From assembly GCF_000003815.2 (NCBI RefSeq), contig NC_049986.1, positions 16,295,172 through 16,359,171 of the forward strand: a stretch of 64,000 nt of DNA. Reading direction: 5' to 3'. Position 1 is the first letter of the stretch; the number at the start of each line of letters is the position of its first letter. The DNA comes from Branchiostoma floridae. Lineage: Eukaryota; Chordata; Leptocardii; Amphioxiformes; Branchiostomatidae. Positions 46,626 to 58,300 of this stretch are shown one piece after another. The notes under the pieces were generated by a model, which had not been told where the DNA came from, ran no database searches, and saw only the letters and a program-made list of their open reading frames with translations. The position numbers were made by a program, and so were the translations under genes.

Positions 46626-47349
46626 CTGGCAACTCTCCCATCCTGGCGAGAGATATCCAAGCGCCTTGAGTCGCAGAAACATATCGTCATCCTCCGCGCC
46701 CCATCCCCGGAACAAGTTGGAAAACCCGTTCACGAGTTTGAAATGTGAAGTCGAGAACGCTGTGACCCCAACACACACGTGGATGAGGTGTCCGTAGTAT
46801 AATATGAAAACATCCTGTAGCCGAACTTGACCACACCTACGGATAAGTGCCTCGGAGAGCCGCTACACGAGTATTTGATTCTGTCGTCTTCTGGAATCAA
46901 GTCTACATCATGGAAGATGAATCAATCGTAGGTGTCGTCTTTCATCACTTCAAAAAACCCGATGTTGAAGAGCAGCCCTCTGCAGAACTTGGGCTCACCT
47001 TGCTGCTCAATGACGAAAATGGAATAATCGACTTGCTGACGCTTAAGAAATGGATGCATGTGCCGGAGAAATGTCTCAAGATGTTCCTCTCTGTATCGGT
47101 ACAAGATTGATATCGCCACCCTCTCTCGCTCCTTAGACGTTTTCTCCCGAAGCGCTAGCCTTTTCCAAACTACATACAGTGATAAAAGAGCGATAAAGAG
47201 ATATGCAAGGACCAGCCCACAAAGAAACCCCCACAAAGCTTCTCGTGGCATGGTTAATTCGTGGTACCGGTCCGGATACTCTGTCACTCTTTCAGACCGT
47301 CTTGTACGATAACGTCGCCGGGCTCTTGGGGACTTCGTGTCAATCTGCT
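46626..47349 (-). pseudogene. Disrupted beta-1,4-galactosyltransferase-like gene
   Basis: Read on the minus strand from an acceptor near 47350, the product has a basic N terminus, a signal anchor (ALWGFLCGLVLAYLFIALLS) and then the B4GALT stretch FLRHMHPFLKRQQVDYSIFV followed by GLLFNIGFFEVMKDDTYD. The next codon is TGA where the family has Cys, then FIFHDVDLIPEDDR with the metal-binding DVD and PRHLSVGVVKFGYR. About 46800 a one-base frame change is needed to reach VNGFSNLFRGWGAEDDDMF, the conserved sugar-binding segment. A donor-like CAG|GTATAG ends the exon near 46626. Family members are Golgi enzymes that add galactose from UDP-Gal. With one stop and one frameshift it is a pseudogene or a sequence of poor quality next to a gap. 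No downstream exons are visible. Confidence 0.75.
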
Positions 47350-47509
47350 AGGATGAAAAATCGTTTCAGTTTCACATAACGTTATATGTCAAAGCGTGTG
47401 GTGCCATTATGTTCCATTTTCAGAGGTCTGCTAACTTATTTCGGGCAAACTGAAACCCTTAAGCATGACGAAGGCTTGATGTACATTGAACACCTACAAG
47501 TTCGCGTTG

Positions 47510-47721
47510 TACTGTAAATGCATTTAAGTTCTCGGGGATTTAATTTTGCGGTAGCGGGAAAATGGACTTTTCGCAGTGGTTTTAATTTCGCGGTATCACC
47601 ATGCACTATAGACTCTTACTGTTATGGAAAAATGTTCGCGGTGGTTTTAAATTCGCGGTGAAGCGGCCGCCGCGAAAACAGCGAACACTAATCCACCGCG
47701 AACATTTCTGCATTTACAGTA
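47510..47721. mobile_element. MITE with TACTGTAAATGCA ends
   Basis: TACTGTAAATGCA and its complement TGCATTTACAGTA bound 212 bp. The interior repeats TTCGCGGT-type words (TTTAATTTCGCGGT, TTTAAATTCGCGGT). A decayed relative lies at about 51735-51845 (GTAAATGCATTTAAGTTTAT, then TACTGTATTGGAAAATGTTTTC). The end motif is consistent with a TA-target element. Confidence 0.75.
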
Positions 47722-49364
47722 TTACGTTAGGACTTGCCGTACAAACATTTCAGGTATAGTACTTGTAGCATGCAAAGTTGGTAACAAGGGGCATGACAGG
47801 TTAGCAAGAGTTCTTCTAGAAGACACAATAGCTGTTTGTGTAGGTCTAAAATGTCTGATAACATCCTTTGTCTGACAACTACTTAATCTTATTCATTCAA
47901 GACAACTACTTACGTTTAACTGAGTACATTGTACTTGCCTTGCAAGGTCACGATATTGCAGGTGCTCTATCCCTGGACGTTCCTAAGTGTTTTAACTATC
48001 ATATAAGCGCGCCTTTTGTAATTCTATAACCGGGAAAGTAACACCACTTTCTGTGCAGTTGTTTTAATACTTCCGGGCGCGCAGTTGGTCAACGGTAATA
48101 ACAGGCACATACACATATATAAATTTCAGTTTAAAAACAATGCCTTTTATTCAGAACATTAGTAGCATTAATCAAAGGTAGGGATTCATTGTATAAAACG
48201 TGACATTAAACTACTCAGGTTTTTTTTAAGCCATATATCTTCACCCCAGACCTTTTGAAAAAAATCATTTTATTTTTTGACCTGTCGGTCCAATCTTTTT
48301 CAGAAGAAATCCGAAAAGTAACAAATAGTTTGGTGTGGCCTTATCAGGCTATCTTTAATATGGAAATTTTGTTTTCAAAGTTTCCCATCATATCAATCTC
48401 TTCACTAAGTTGCTTCTAAAAGTAGTCAACCTTGCCATGCTATAAACATCCAGATAGTAAAATACACAACACATATAACAGTTGCCTCAACTTGCCTTTG
48501 TTTAACTTCAAGATTTAATGTCACATTAGAGATAGAAATGTTATAGAACCTCCTTGGCTAGACTTCTGAAGAGTCACACACAACTTTTAACATGTGAAAC
48601 AAGTTGAACTCTGAATAACAAAATATAACATCTCTCAACAGTGAACAATTCAGGCCTTCCCTACATGATTTCACATATAAGACATATAGCTCATTTTTGG
48701 TATTCTCATCAGTATGAAAAAGATATATCTCTTAAAAATATACAAATGTAGTACCATACCAACTGAATTATGTATCATATATACTGATTTCTGTTCACAG
48801 AAAAGAAGAAGTGTATGATAACAACATAGAATGATAACAACATGGAACAGAAAAGTGCTCTTAGAAAAATCTTCCACACATAAGCATAAAAAAAAAGTTT
48901 CATTGGAAAGACTGTTGATTGTTGGCCTTCTGTTTGCTGCAGTTTTCATCAGATCATACAAAGCAAGTAGGGGCTTACTTTCATAGCATTAACACAGCTA
49001 TGTTCGATATAAGAAATTAGTAAGTTGTAAATATTCCATAGTGTTTACATACAACCATATTTTAGCTGTAAGTAGAATGAATAACCATACTATACAACAT
49101 GTAGTTGGCATAAGAAAAGATTTTGAATCATCAGTATGATGTTATGGTTAGTTATGTTATTGATAAAACAGAAATATATCTGTAGATTTCATCTTATGCA
49201 TCTTTCAATTCATGTTTGTTACAAATACTTAGACTGCAACATGTCTATCATTTGATATTCTTCAGCTTATTCAAGGCCCTTTATGTGCAAACACATACAA
49301 GAACTTTCCACATTCAGGTGTCAATGGTTTGTGTTGCTATCCTGTTTCACATGTACATGTTGTA
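47722..49364. other. Intergenic and probable SNAPC4 3' UTR
   Basis: AT-rich with no supported exon. The right part (about 48150-49364) is likely 3' UTR of the minus-strand SNAPC4 gene. Confidence 0.4.
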
Positions 49365-52300
49365 TTAGCCCCTCATTCTTTCCCACCTCCTGAAGCATAT
49401 CCCTGATGGTCCTACGTTTCTTGTACTTCCTCTTTCCGTCCCAGGGGGCATGCCTGCACTAGCATCTTCCAGGGGCCTCTTGAGTGGAGTCCCTCCCTGT
49501 GATGGGCTGCCTAGCTCGTCAGAACCAGAAGACTTCATCCCGGTTTTGTACCTGTCGTATTTCTCGTATGGTGATGCTTCATTGTCAGACTGGCTCAGGT
49601 CCCCGTGCCCCGCCTCCTTGAGCTTTGAAGGAGTCGCTCCAGCAGACCTTAGTCCCTTTTCTGGGGAAGATATGAGTAAAGTAATCTGCCCAGGAATGTC
49701 TTTTTGCGATGGACTTCCACCGTCCACACCAGTCTCTACATTGTCAGCCTGAGATTCAGCAATGCTGTCGCATGCCGGACCTTCACTCTCCATTGCAGCT
49801 GGTGACGAAGCTCCAACACTGACACGCTGACCAGAGATGTCTGCATTCTCCTCCTCTTTCATAGCTATTCCATTTTGGAGTGAATCCTGGTCTTCATGAC
49901 CATCTTCTTCCTCCTTATCTTCTTCCTCATCTTCTTCTTCTTCATCTTCCAATGTAACATCCTCTAGCTTCCTCTTGGTGTATTTCCTTTTGTACCTTAT
50001 GGGGGGCCTGGCCGCCAGCCTGGTGCTCCTCCTCTGTGGTGCCTCCTCTCCCTCTCCGTGGAGCTCTGTCTTCTGAACCCTCCTCCTTTTCTTCACCTCT
50101 GCCCCACTTGTAGAAGCAGCAGGTTGGTCTGCAGGAGTTTCTCCATCAGCTTGATCATTCTTGCTGGCCTCATTTCCTTTCTGCGTTGCTTGTTTCTGTC
50201 TCTTTTGTCTGATAAAGTTAAGACTGGCCGACTTAGGTTTGCCTCCCTTCTTCTTGGCCTTCTGTGGTGGTTTCACATCCACTGTGGCAGTAGACAGCAG
50301 GGCAGGCCATAGGAACAGGGCATCAAATCTAAAAAGAGAAATTAAAACATTATTCAAATATAATTCAATCTATACAGCTGGACAAAAACAGAGATTTACT
50401 TCTGGACATTTCGAGTGGTATCCATCGCTCTTCTTCAGCATCACTAGAAGTTGAAACATTGTTAATATTTGAACAACCCTGGAGATGCAACTGTACTGCT
50501 ATGGCTGTTTTAAAATCTTCCCTACTGTCTGTATGTTTAACGTACTTGAAAAATCATGGAATGACATCTGTGTGTTCATGCCGCTGGTATCATTTTTAAA
50601 AATCTCTTTGAGGTCTTGCCAAAAAGAAAGGATTCTTAAGTCATAGTATTAAAGCAAGTTAATTCAGTGAACATCATCCTTCCTGGTGCAGATCTTTGTA
50701 GAGTATGTATACGAATGCATTGAACAATGTACATGTAGGTAGACATGACTTATGATAAAGGCAGCAAGTTTTAAGACAAAAATCCTTCTAAGACAGTGAC
50801 TGCCTCACCTGTTTTTCAGCATGTTGTAACAGTAGCTGTCCTTGTGAGGGTTGACAACAGAGCTGGGAAGCCTTGAAGGGGGCTCTGTTCTGACTACATG
50901 TGCAACAAACAAGATGTCAGCAAAGTTACAGAAGAATCAAGAGTAACTCATTTCAATAATAAAGTCAAACAACACTGGGTTATTTTGTGGGGGTTAGGTA
51001 GGTAAAGGTAACCCCACAGCCTTTCTGACATTGTTAAGAAAGCATTAGAAAGGTCCCATAGAAGAAGTTAGTTGTTAATCGACTGTGTCTAGGTCACTGT
51101 ATTGGAATAATGCAGAGTGAATCCCTCTCCTTTCACTGCCTTTTACCTCCAAACCAAAGTCAGGTACCCATTTTCACAAGAGGTGGAGTAAAGAAACTTG
51201 TGTAAAAAGTCCCAAGTACACAATGTCTAGCCATGGATGGCATGCAGGAATCAAACCCATGACCTCTTGATCTGGAGTCCACTAACCTAGCCACTCACTC
51301 ATTCAATGCCACACAGGGGTTAGTGCTTTATTCTACAAGTCTCTTTATGTTCTCCAGTTAAGTAAGAAGTACCTGGTCTTGGAGAAGTTTCACTGCCAGA
51401 TGCAGAATCATCGAACCCAGCCAAGCCCTGTGCCCTGGATGGTGTGGCCATGGCAGCACTTTGGCTCTGGGGCCCAACAACTAGCCCTGGGGTGGATGGA
51501 TAAGAAAGTTGTGTATGTTTGTATTGTCTACCTGGTACCCAACAAACTATGTCATGTGTGCTGACGAGTACAAGGTGCATATCCAGACAGATTTTTTTAA
51601 ACTACCGGTACTCACACTGGGGTGTGTCAATCTCTTGACAGATTGAGGTGTTTGACTGTAACCTTTGTTATCAAAGTTCATTTTATAATGACAACACACT
51701 CATTCATGTCTGCTCTATCACAATCCATACTACAAAAGTAAATGCATTTAAGTTTATGGGATTTAAGTCTGTGTTAGCAAAAACACTGAGCATAACATTA
51801 CCATAGTCACATACTGTATTGGAAAATGTTTTCAGTGGTTAGCAGTTATGAATATGTATTTGCACAAGGACATAATCTATGAATTCTTCATTAAATATTT
51901 ATATACATATATATATATGTATATATATATATATACATATATACAAACCTGCAGTTCGGGCATGTCTAACTGACAGCAGCTTCTCAAACTCAGCCACCAG
52001 TTTCTTACGACCCAGCAACAACGACTTGAACCCGTTCAAGGTTGCAGAGTTCGGGGCCAGGAGCGCGACCTTGGACACTTTCCTGTTGGATGCCCTGACA
52101 ACCTTTCCCTGGCTAGTAGGACGTTGCGGTGCGGGGGCGATCTGTACTGGAACCGTGGCAGTGGGGGCAGCTCTGGTAACAATAGGGATGGTTTGTAGAA
52201 TTTGTTTTGTGGCAGACTTAGCTGGTTGTGGTCGTATGACTTTTGGCACAGTTTCTGGTGTCTGTGTAGCAGGAGCAGTGGCAGAAGATCTAGAAGATCG

Positions 52301-55300
52301 TATGATGTTCGGCACAGTTTGTGGCGTCTTCGTAGCAGGAGCAGATCTAGAAGACCGTATGATGTTTGGCACAGTTGGTGGTGTCTTTGTGGCAGCAGAG
52401 GAAGAAGATTTTGGTGCCGGACTTGTTGGAGTTTTGGTAGATGCTCGAGTTTTCCGTTTAGGTACCTTACGAGTGGTTGAAGGGCTGCTCGTTGGAGTTG
52501 TGCTACTTGTTGAGTCTTTTTCTCCAGCCGAGACTTCTTTTGCTTCATTGTCAGCAGCCACCTTTGCTGCTACTTGTGCCAAGCTTACCAGCCCCTCTGG
52601 CCTGTCTTGTCCATTTGACAATGTACCAGTCTCTTCTGTGGTGTTCACTTGGGTACCAGTCCCTTGATGATGAGTAGTGTTTGCTGTGGTACCAATCCCC
52701 TGTGTAGTGTCTGTTGATGTACCAATCCCTTGTGAAGTCTTCACTGAGTTACGAGTCTCTTTTGTAGTGTTTGCTGTTGAGGTATCAGTCCCTTGTGTAG
52801 TGTCCATTGATGTACCAGTCTCTTGTGTAGTGTTTGTTGAGATACCAGTCCCTTGTGAAGTATTACTTGTGCTGCAGCTGGGCATGGGCAGAGGAGGCCT
52901 TATTGCTTGCTGAGCAGCGCCACCTGGTGTAACTGGCTGTAACTGCACAGCAGGCATCAAGGTGGGGGGCCGGACCATCTTCATCCCTGCAGGCAGCACG
53001 ATGAGAAACTGGCCGACGTTCGGCGCCTTTTCTCCTGGTTTGTCTGGCTTCCCGGTCATCATCACATTCACAACCTGAAACAGATCATGAGCAACTCCAT
53101 TCAATGGCAAGATCACAGGACATTTAACTTTATACATGCATAATTGCATATTTTCTGTTTTCTTCTGCAACTTTGCTCTGAAAAAAAATGTAACACTGAT
53201 GTAACTACATGTATTACTCACACTCAAAACATTCCTGTGTTTTCTTTTTTCAGAGAAGTTACATTTTCAAAAGAAGAAGACTAAACATGTTAAACATTTT
53301 GCTACCTGAGGGAGGGCTGCTGGTGGTTTGGTTGTGCTTGACACAGTCCCGCCTGTAGGAACAGCACTAGGTCCAGTACTAGTGGTTGGAACAGCAGTAG
53401 AAGCATTGCTCATATCAGCAGTACTAGTTGCCGTGCCACTGGGACTAGCTGGGACAGCAGCAGTAGGACCATCTGTAGCACTGGATCCAGCTGAAGCCAT
53501 GGCTCCAGCAGCGGCACTTCTTGAAGACGCAGCACTGGAGGCAGCTTTGGAAACAGTCGCGGAACCAGATTTCGTACCGTCTTTGGAAACAGCACTGGGA
53601 CCAGGCTTTTTGTCACCTTTGGAAGCTGGAGCAGTAGAGGGACTAGCCGGTGGAATGATGCTGGTACTTGCCGTTGGTTTAGCCTTCTGGACAGCTTGTG
53701 CTCCTACTGGGGCAGGTGTTTGCTGCAGGATTGGTGCTCGGAGGACCTGAATCCCTGGAAAGGCTGTCCTGACCTGCTGCAGTGGCAGCAGTGTGGCAGG
53801 CTGGCCTGGTTGGTTCCCAGTAGCTACGGAAACTGTTGGCACTGCACAGGGAGAAAGCAGAAAATTTGGTACTTCGGTCGTCTTTCACGCATGGTGTTGT
53901 CAAATTCGCATAGGAATGACATTGTCAAAATTTGCTGCCATTTATAGCGATGAGCTTCATTGTATCTGCCATATATTTTAAATATGAATGCTTTTCGATT
54001 GCTTTTGAAGTTGAATAACTACACAAGCGAGTCTAAAGTCACCGCGTCGGTACGGTGCTTTGTTAATTTAGCCAAAGACACCGACGTATGTTAAATTTAT
54101 TACTGTTTTTTCGCACTTTCGGCCTGTAAACTGCAGACTTTTAGAATATGCACATAGAGCAATCAAATGAATCCTTTAACTGATGTAATAANNNNNNNNN
54201 NNNNNNNNNNNNNNNNNNNNNNNNNNNNNNNNNNNNNNNNNNNNNNNNNNNNNNNNNNNNNNNNNNNNNNNNNNNNNNNNNNNNNNNNNNNNNNNNNNNN
54301 NNNNNNNNNNNNNNNNNNNNNNNNNNNNNNNNNNNNNNNNNNNNNNNNNNNNNNNNNNNNNNNNNNNNNNNNNNNNNNNNNNNNNNNNNNNNNNNNNNNN
54401 NNNNNNNNNNNNNNNNNNNNNNNNNNNNNNNNNNNNNNNNNNNNNNNNNNNNNNNNNNNNNNNNNNNNNNNNNNNNNNNNNNNNNNNNNNNNNNNNNNNN
54501 NNNNNNNNNNNNNNNNNNNNNNNNNNNNNNNNNNNNNNNNNNNNNNNNNNNNNNNNNNNNNNNNNNNNNNNNNNNNNNNNNNNNNNNNNNNNNNNNNNNN
54601 NNNNNNNNNNNNNNNNNNNNNNNNNNNNNNNNNNNNNNNNNNNNNNNNNNNNNNNNNNNNNNNNNNNNNNNNNNNNNNNNNNNNNNNNNNNNNNNNNNNN
54701 NNNNNNNNNNNNNNNNNNNNNNNNNNNNNNNNNNNNCTGCAGTTTCAAAAAAGCTGCTAGGGGGTCCAAACCCAGTGAAAGCAGCATGCTTCTTCTGGCA
54801 TTCCTTAATCATGACTTAGGAACTGGGGATGTCTATGTGTAGAGCCTGGGAAAATAACAAATATAAATCGTAACTTAAACAAAATCTGCACCTGCAGTTT
54901 CAAAAAATCTGCTAGGGGGTCCAAACCCAGTAAGAGCACTATGCTGCTCCTGGCATTCATGCTTAAGGCACCAGAGATGTCTATGTGTAGGGCCTTAATT
55001 TCCAAGCAGATTTACCAGTAGTCTTTAACAGTTAAAAGCTGTACTGACCTTCAGTAAACGGGTAAAGATCAGTTTGCTGGGTGGGGCGGATGCGGCTAGC
55101 TTTTTCACCAACACATCCTCTGGAGGTGGCAAGACATTCAACACATTTACAGCCGTGGATTTCACCAATAACGTGAATAAGTGGTCAATTGCACAGCCGT
55201 GGATTGGAAGTTGCATAATTTACTGTCTCTGGATTTACCATCAACATTATTACATGACATTGTTCATCTACATGTACTAATAAATTCAGACATTTCTGTA

Positions 55301-58300
55301 TCTATGTCATCCTTCAAAGATCTATGCACCCTTCTTGAAACATTTGTTTGCTACATTTATGAATTGCCATTCCATTATGTCGTTTTAGCCACATAGATCA
55401 CTAAATCCAACAAATATCCAGACTTACTGTTGGTCTTGTGACGACGTGGTCGCCCTGACGCTAGTTTCACCACCTTTTCTGGAGGCGGCTTCAGGACTTC
55501 CAGAATCCCGGCCTCCACTATATCTAACCGTGGGTCACGCCGTGGCTGACCTCCCCTTTTCTTATGCGTGGTGAGCTGTAAAATCATCATCAGGTTTTTT
55601 CAAACATTCCTTGATATATCAAAAAGGAAGCTGAAAACATCTGGGCCAAAGGTTTCAATGTTAACAGAGAGAATGATTTGAAGACTTTGGGATAATATTC
55701 CTGTCCTGATAGTTGAGAAGGTATGCATACTTCTACAAGAAGTATTGACCATTACTACTATAACAGAAGGTATGTTTGTCCTTCTACTGACAAACCTTAC
55801 ATGTACACTACACACATGTATGTTATCCCTGTAGCGATGGCCTTTTTATAAACGCCTTTCATTTAAGACCACTAATGTCACAAGCCAAGCCAGGACAAAA
55901 GCCACAAAATAAAATCTTATTTGTTGTAACACTGATGACAATTCTTTAACCGTTCATTATTGTTTCAACAGATGAGAATGAAACTTACGAGAAGATGGAT
56001 CTTCTGGGTTTTGTCCTCAGGTTTCTGCTCAGGTTCAGGATTCTCCAGTTCTTTTCTCTTCTTCTCCTTGTACAGCTCGATCAGGCGGTAGAGCTTCTCT
56101 TTGTTTGGCTTCTTGTTTTCCAGTGGCTGTGCAAAGGGAGGTGGGAAGGGTTCATGTGAACAATTCTACTAGAACGGTAGAGTGGGAACTTGCTGCCGCC
56201 AAACGCTGTAGGAGCATTCTCATTAGATAACTTTAAACACATGCCTGTAAATCTGCTGTGTTACATGTATGCCAAAGAGTGGACAATATAGATTCAGATA
56301 GTGATTCAGAAGAGATGTACCAATGCAGCATCAGTAATCCTGAGGTACATACAATCATAGACATATACTTCAGATATTTAGGTTTTCAAGACAATCTTGA
56401 AATACTTTTTTTTGATGTGGCAGTATTAAATCCTGGTGGGATTATGAGAATTGACGTTATTTCTGTCTGTGTGTCTGTTGACTCTCTAATATCAGCACCA
56501 ATGCTTGAGAGTCAGGGAAATGTCTTGTCACATTTGCAAATAAATAGATAAATGAAGTAGTCTTTTTTTACCTTTATTGACATGTGCTCATTTCCCTGCT
56601 CCTCCTTGACAGCCAGTCTTTTCTCCCGTCTCTTCAACAGTTCCGACACAGACATGCCCAGGTACTTAGCCATCATCCTGTCCGAGTGGCGCTCCACCGG
56701 TGCGTTGGGCTTACGCACCAGCGGGAGGTATGTCTGAGGGAGGAAGGTTCAGGTTGGTGTAATTTTGAGGTAATATACAGTCAGACACTGTCAGCAAAGG
56801 CCTTCTATTAGTCACCAGATCAGATGGTTCTTTAGGAAATGGAAGCTTTAATCTAGACAAGGCAATGGAAGGTGAAAAATCAAGTCAATACAATCAGAAG
56901 TTTATCTATAGTCAAACCTATACCATTACCAGTGACCACTTCTATATCAGAACCACCTCGCCACTGTGACCACTTTTTGAACGTCCCTTTGATAATTTTC
57001 CCAGTGACTCAAGAATCTATAGTGACCACCTGTCCACATAAATCAAATTTTACCAGTCCCCTGAGTGGTCTTCTTGGGTAGTTTTGACTGAATATGCCAT
57101 GACCATACAAGCTTGCATATTATATAAAAGTTCAGTTCAGTTCAGATCATCCTCTTTTCAATTCGATATGAGGTTGATAAGTTAATTTAATATTTCACTC
57201 ACTATATTTTTCTGCTTCAACAGCATCTCAAACCTTCTCAGGACCATGTTGTCTGTCCGTCCTGGGATCTCATTAGCAATGGTGGACCATGCTGGAAGGG
57301 GAAGGGCGGGGGTGCATGCAAGGTTAAGTCAAGTCAAAGTTTGATGCGCAACAATTGCAACGGGTACAATGTAAGGCAAAGTGGAATATATAGTATAATA
57401 CAACCATATATAGTCTCCATAGGTCATGGGCTTGATTTTATACATACCTGGTCCATATTTTTCATAGAGTCCCATGACTTGTTTGTCCTCGTAGTTAGTG
57501 AAGGGGCCTCTTTTGATCTCAGGATCCAGCACATTCATGTACCTGTGGAATCAAGTAGATGAGTAATAAGTAAATTACAAGAACCAAAGAACCTTGCTTA
57601 AACATGGTCTTTGCAAGGTTACATAGAGATACCCTCCATGGTCTCTGTAATGCAACCACTAGTAATTTCCATGGCTTGTAGAAAGAACCTTCTGTAAGCG
57701 GACGGATGAAGTTACATGAAGGTGGGTCACTCAGTACAACCATAAGGCTAAATTTGTATAGTTCCACTGAAATATCAAAGCTACAACAGACTTTTTACTA
57801 TGGCACAAAAGTGACAAAATGTATGTGCTGTGAACTTTAAACACACAATGCATGTTTACAGTTATGTGGCTGAACTATACCTCTCTCTGACTTGTGCATC
57901 TGTTCTGCCTGGAACAAGTCTGGACATCTTCCACCAGTCCTTAGCACCAAACTTGGCCACCGCTGTCAGCAGGGCCTGGAGGGATGACATAGATACAAGC
58001 ACTGGATCAGGTGCTTTCAACTCTAGACAGCATGTTAACTATAAAATCTTGTCTAAAGTGACTGTGTGTTTCTATCAGCACTTTTGTTAACCTAGCGTTT
58101 TCTACTGGATATATGATATTTCAAACTGTTGAGGTAAACTGAGCAGAACTTACAATGTCTTCATCAACGCTCCATTTCCCCCTGCGCACGTTGGGGTCGA
58201 CAGTCTTGGCCCAGCGGTGACAGATCTGGGAGATGGTCCTCCCCTCCATGAAGTATGCAACTATGGAGTATATGGGAAGCAGGAGAAAATCACTTTCTCT

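Noticed and set aside
46626-47349. UGA in the B4GALT-like frame as selenocysteine
   Set aside because: Although UGA replaces a Cys codon, the same exon also has a frameshift, and no selenoprotein of this family is known to me.
52036-52913. Several long frames antisense or out of frame to the SNAPC4 tail
   Set aside because: Shadows of a repetitive low-complexity exon whose own frame joins its neighbours in phase.
54141-54812. ORFs spanning N runs here and at 60271-61132 and 61598-62596
   Set aside because: They are open only because N is not read as a stop.
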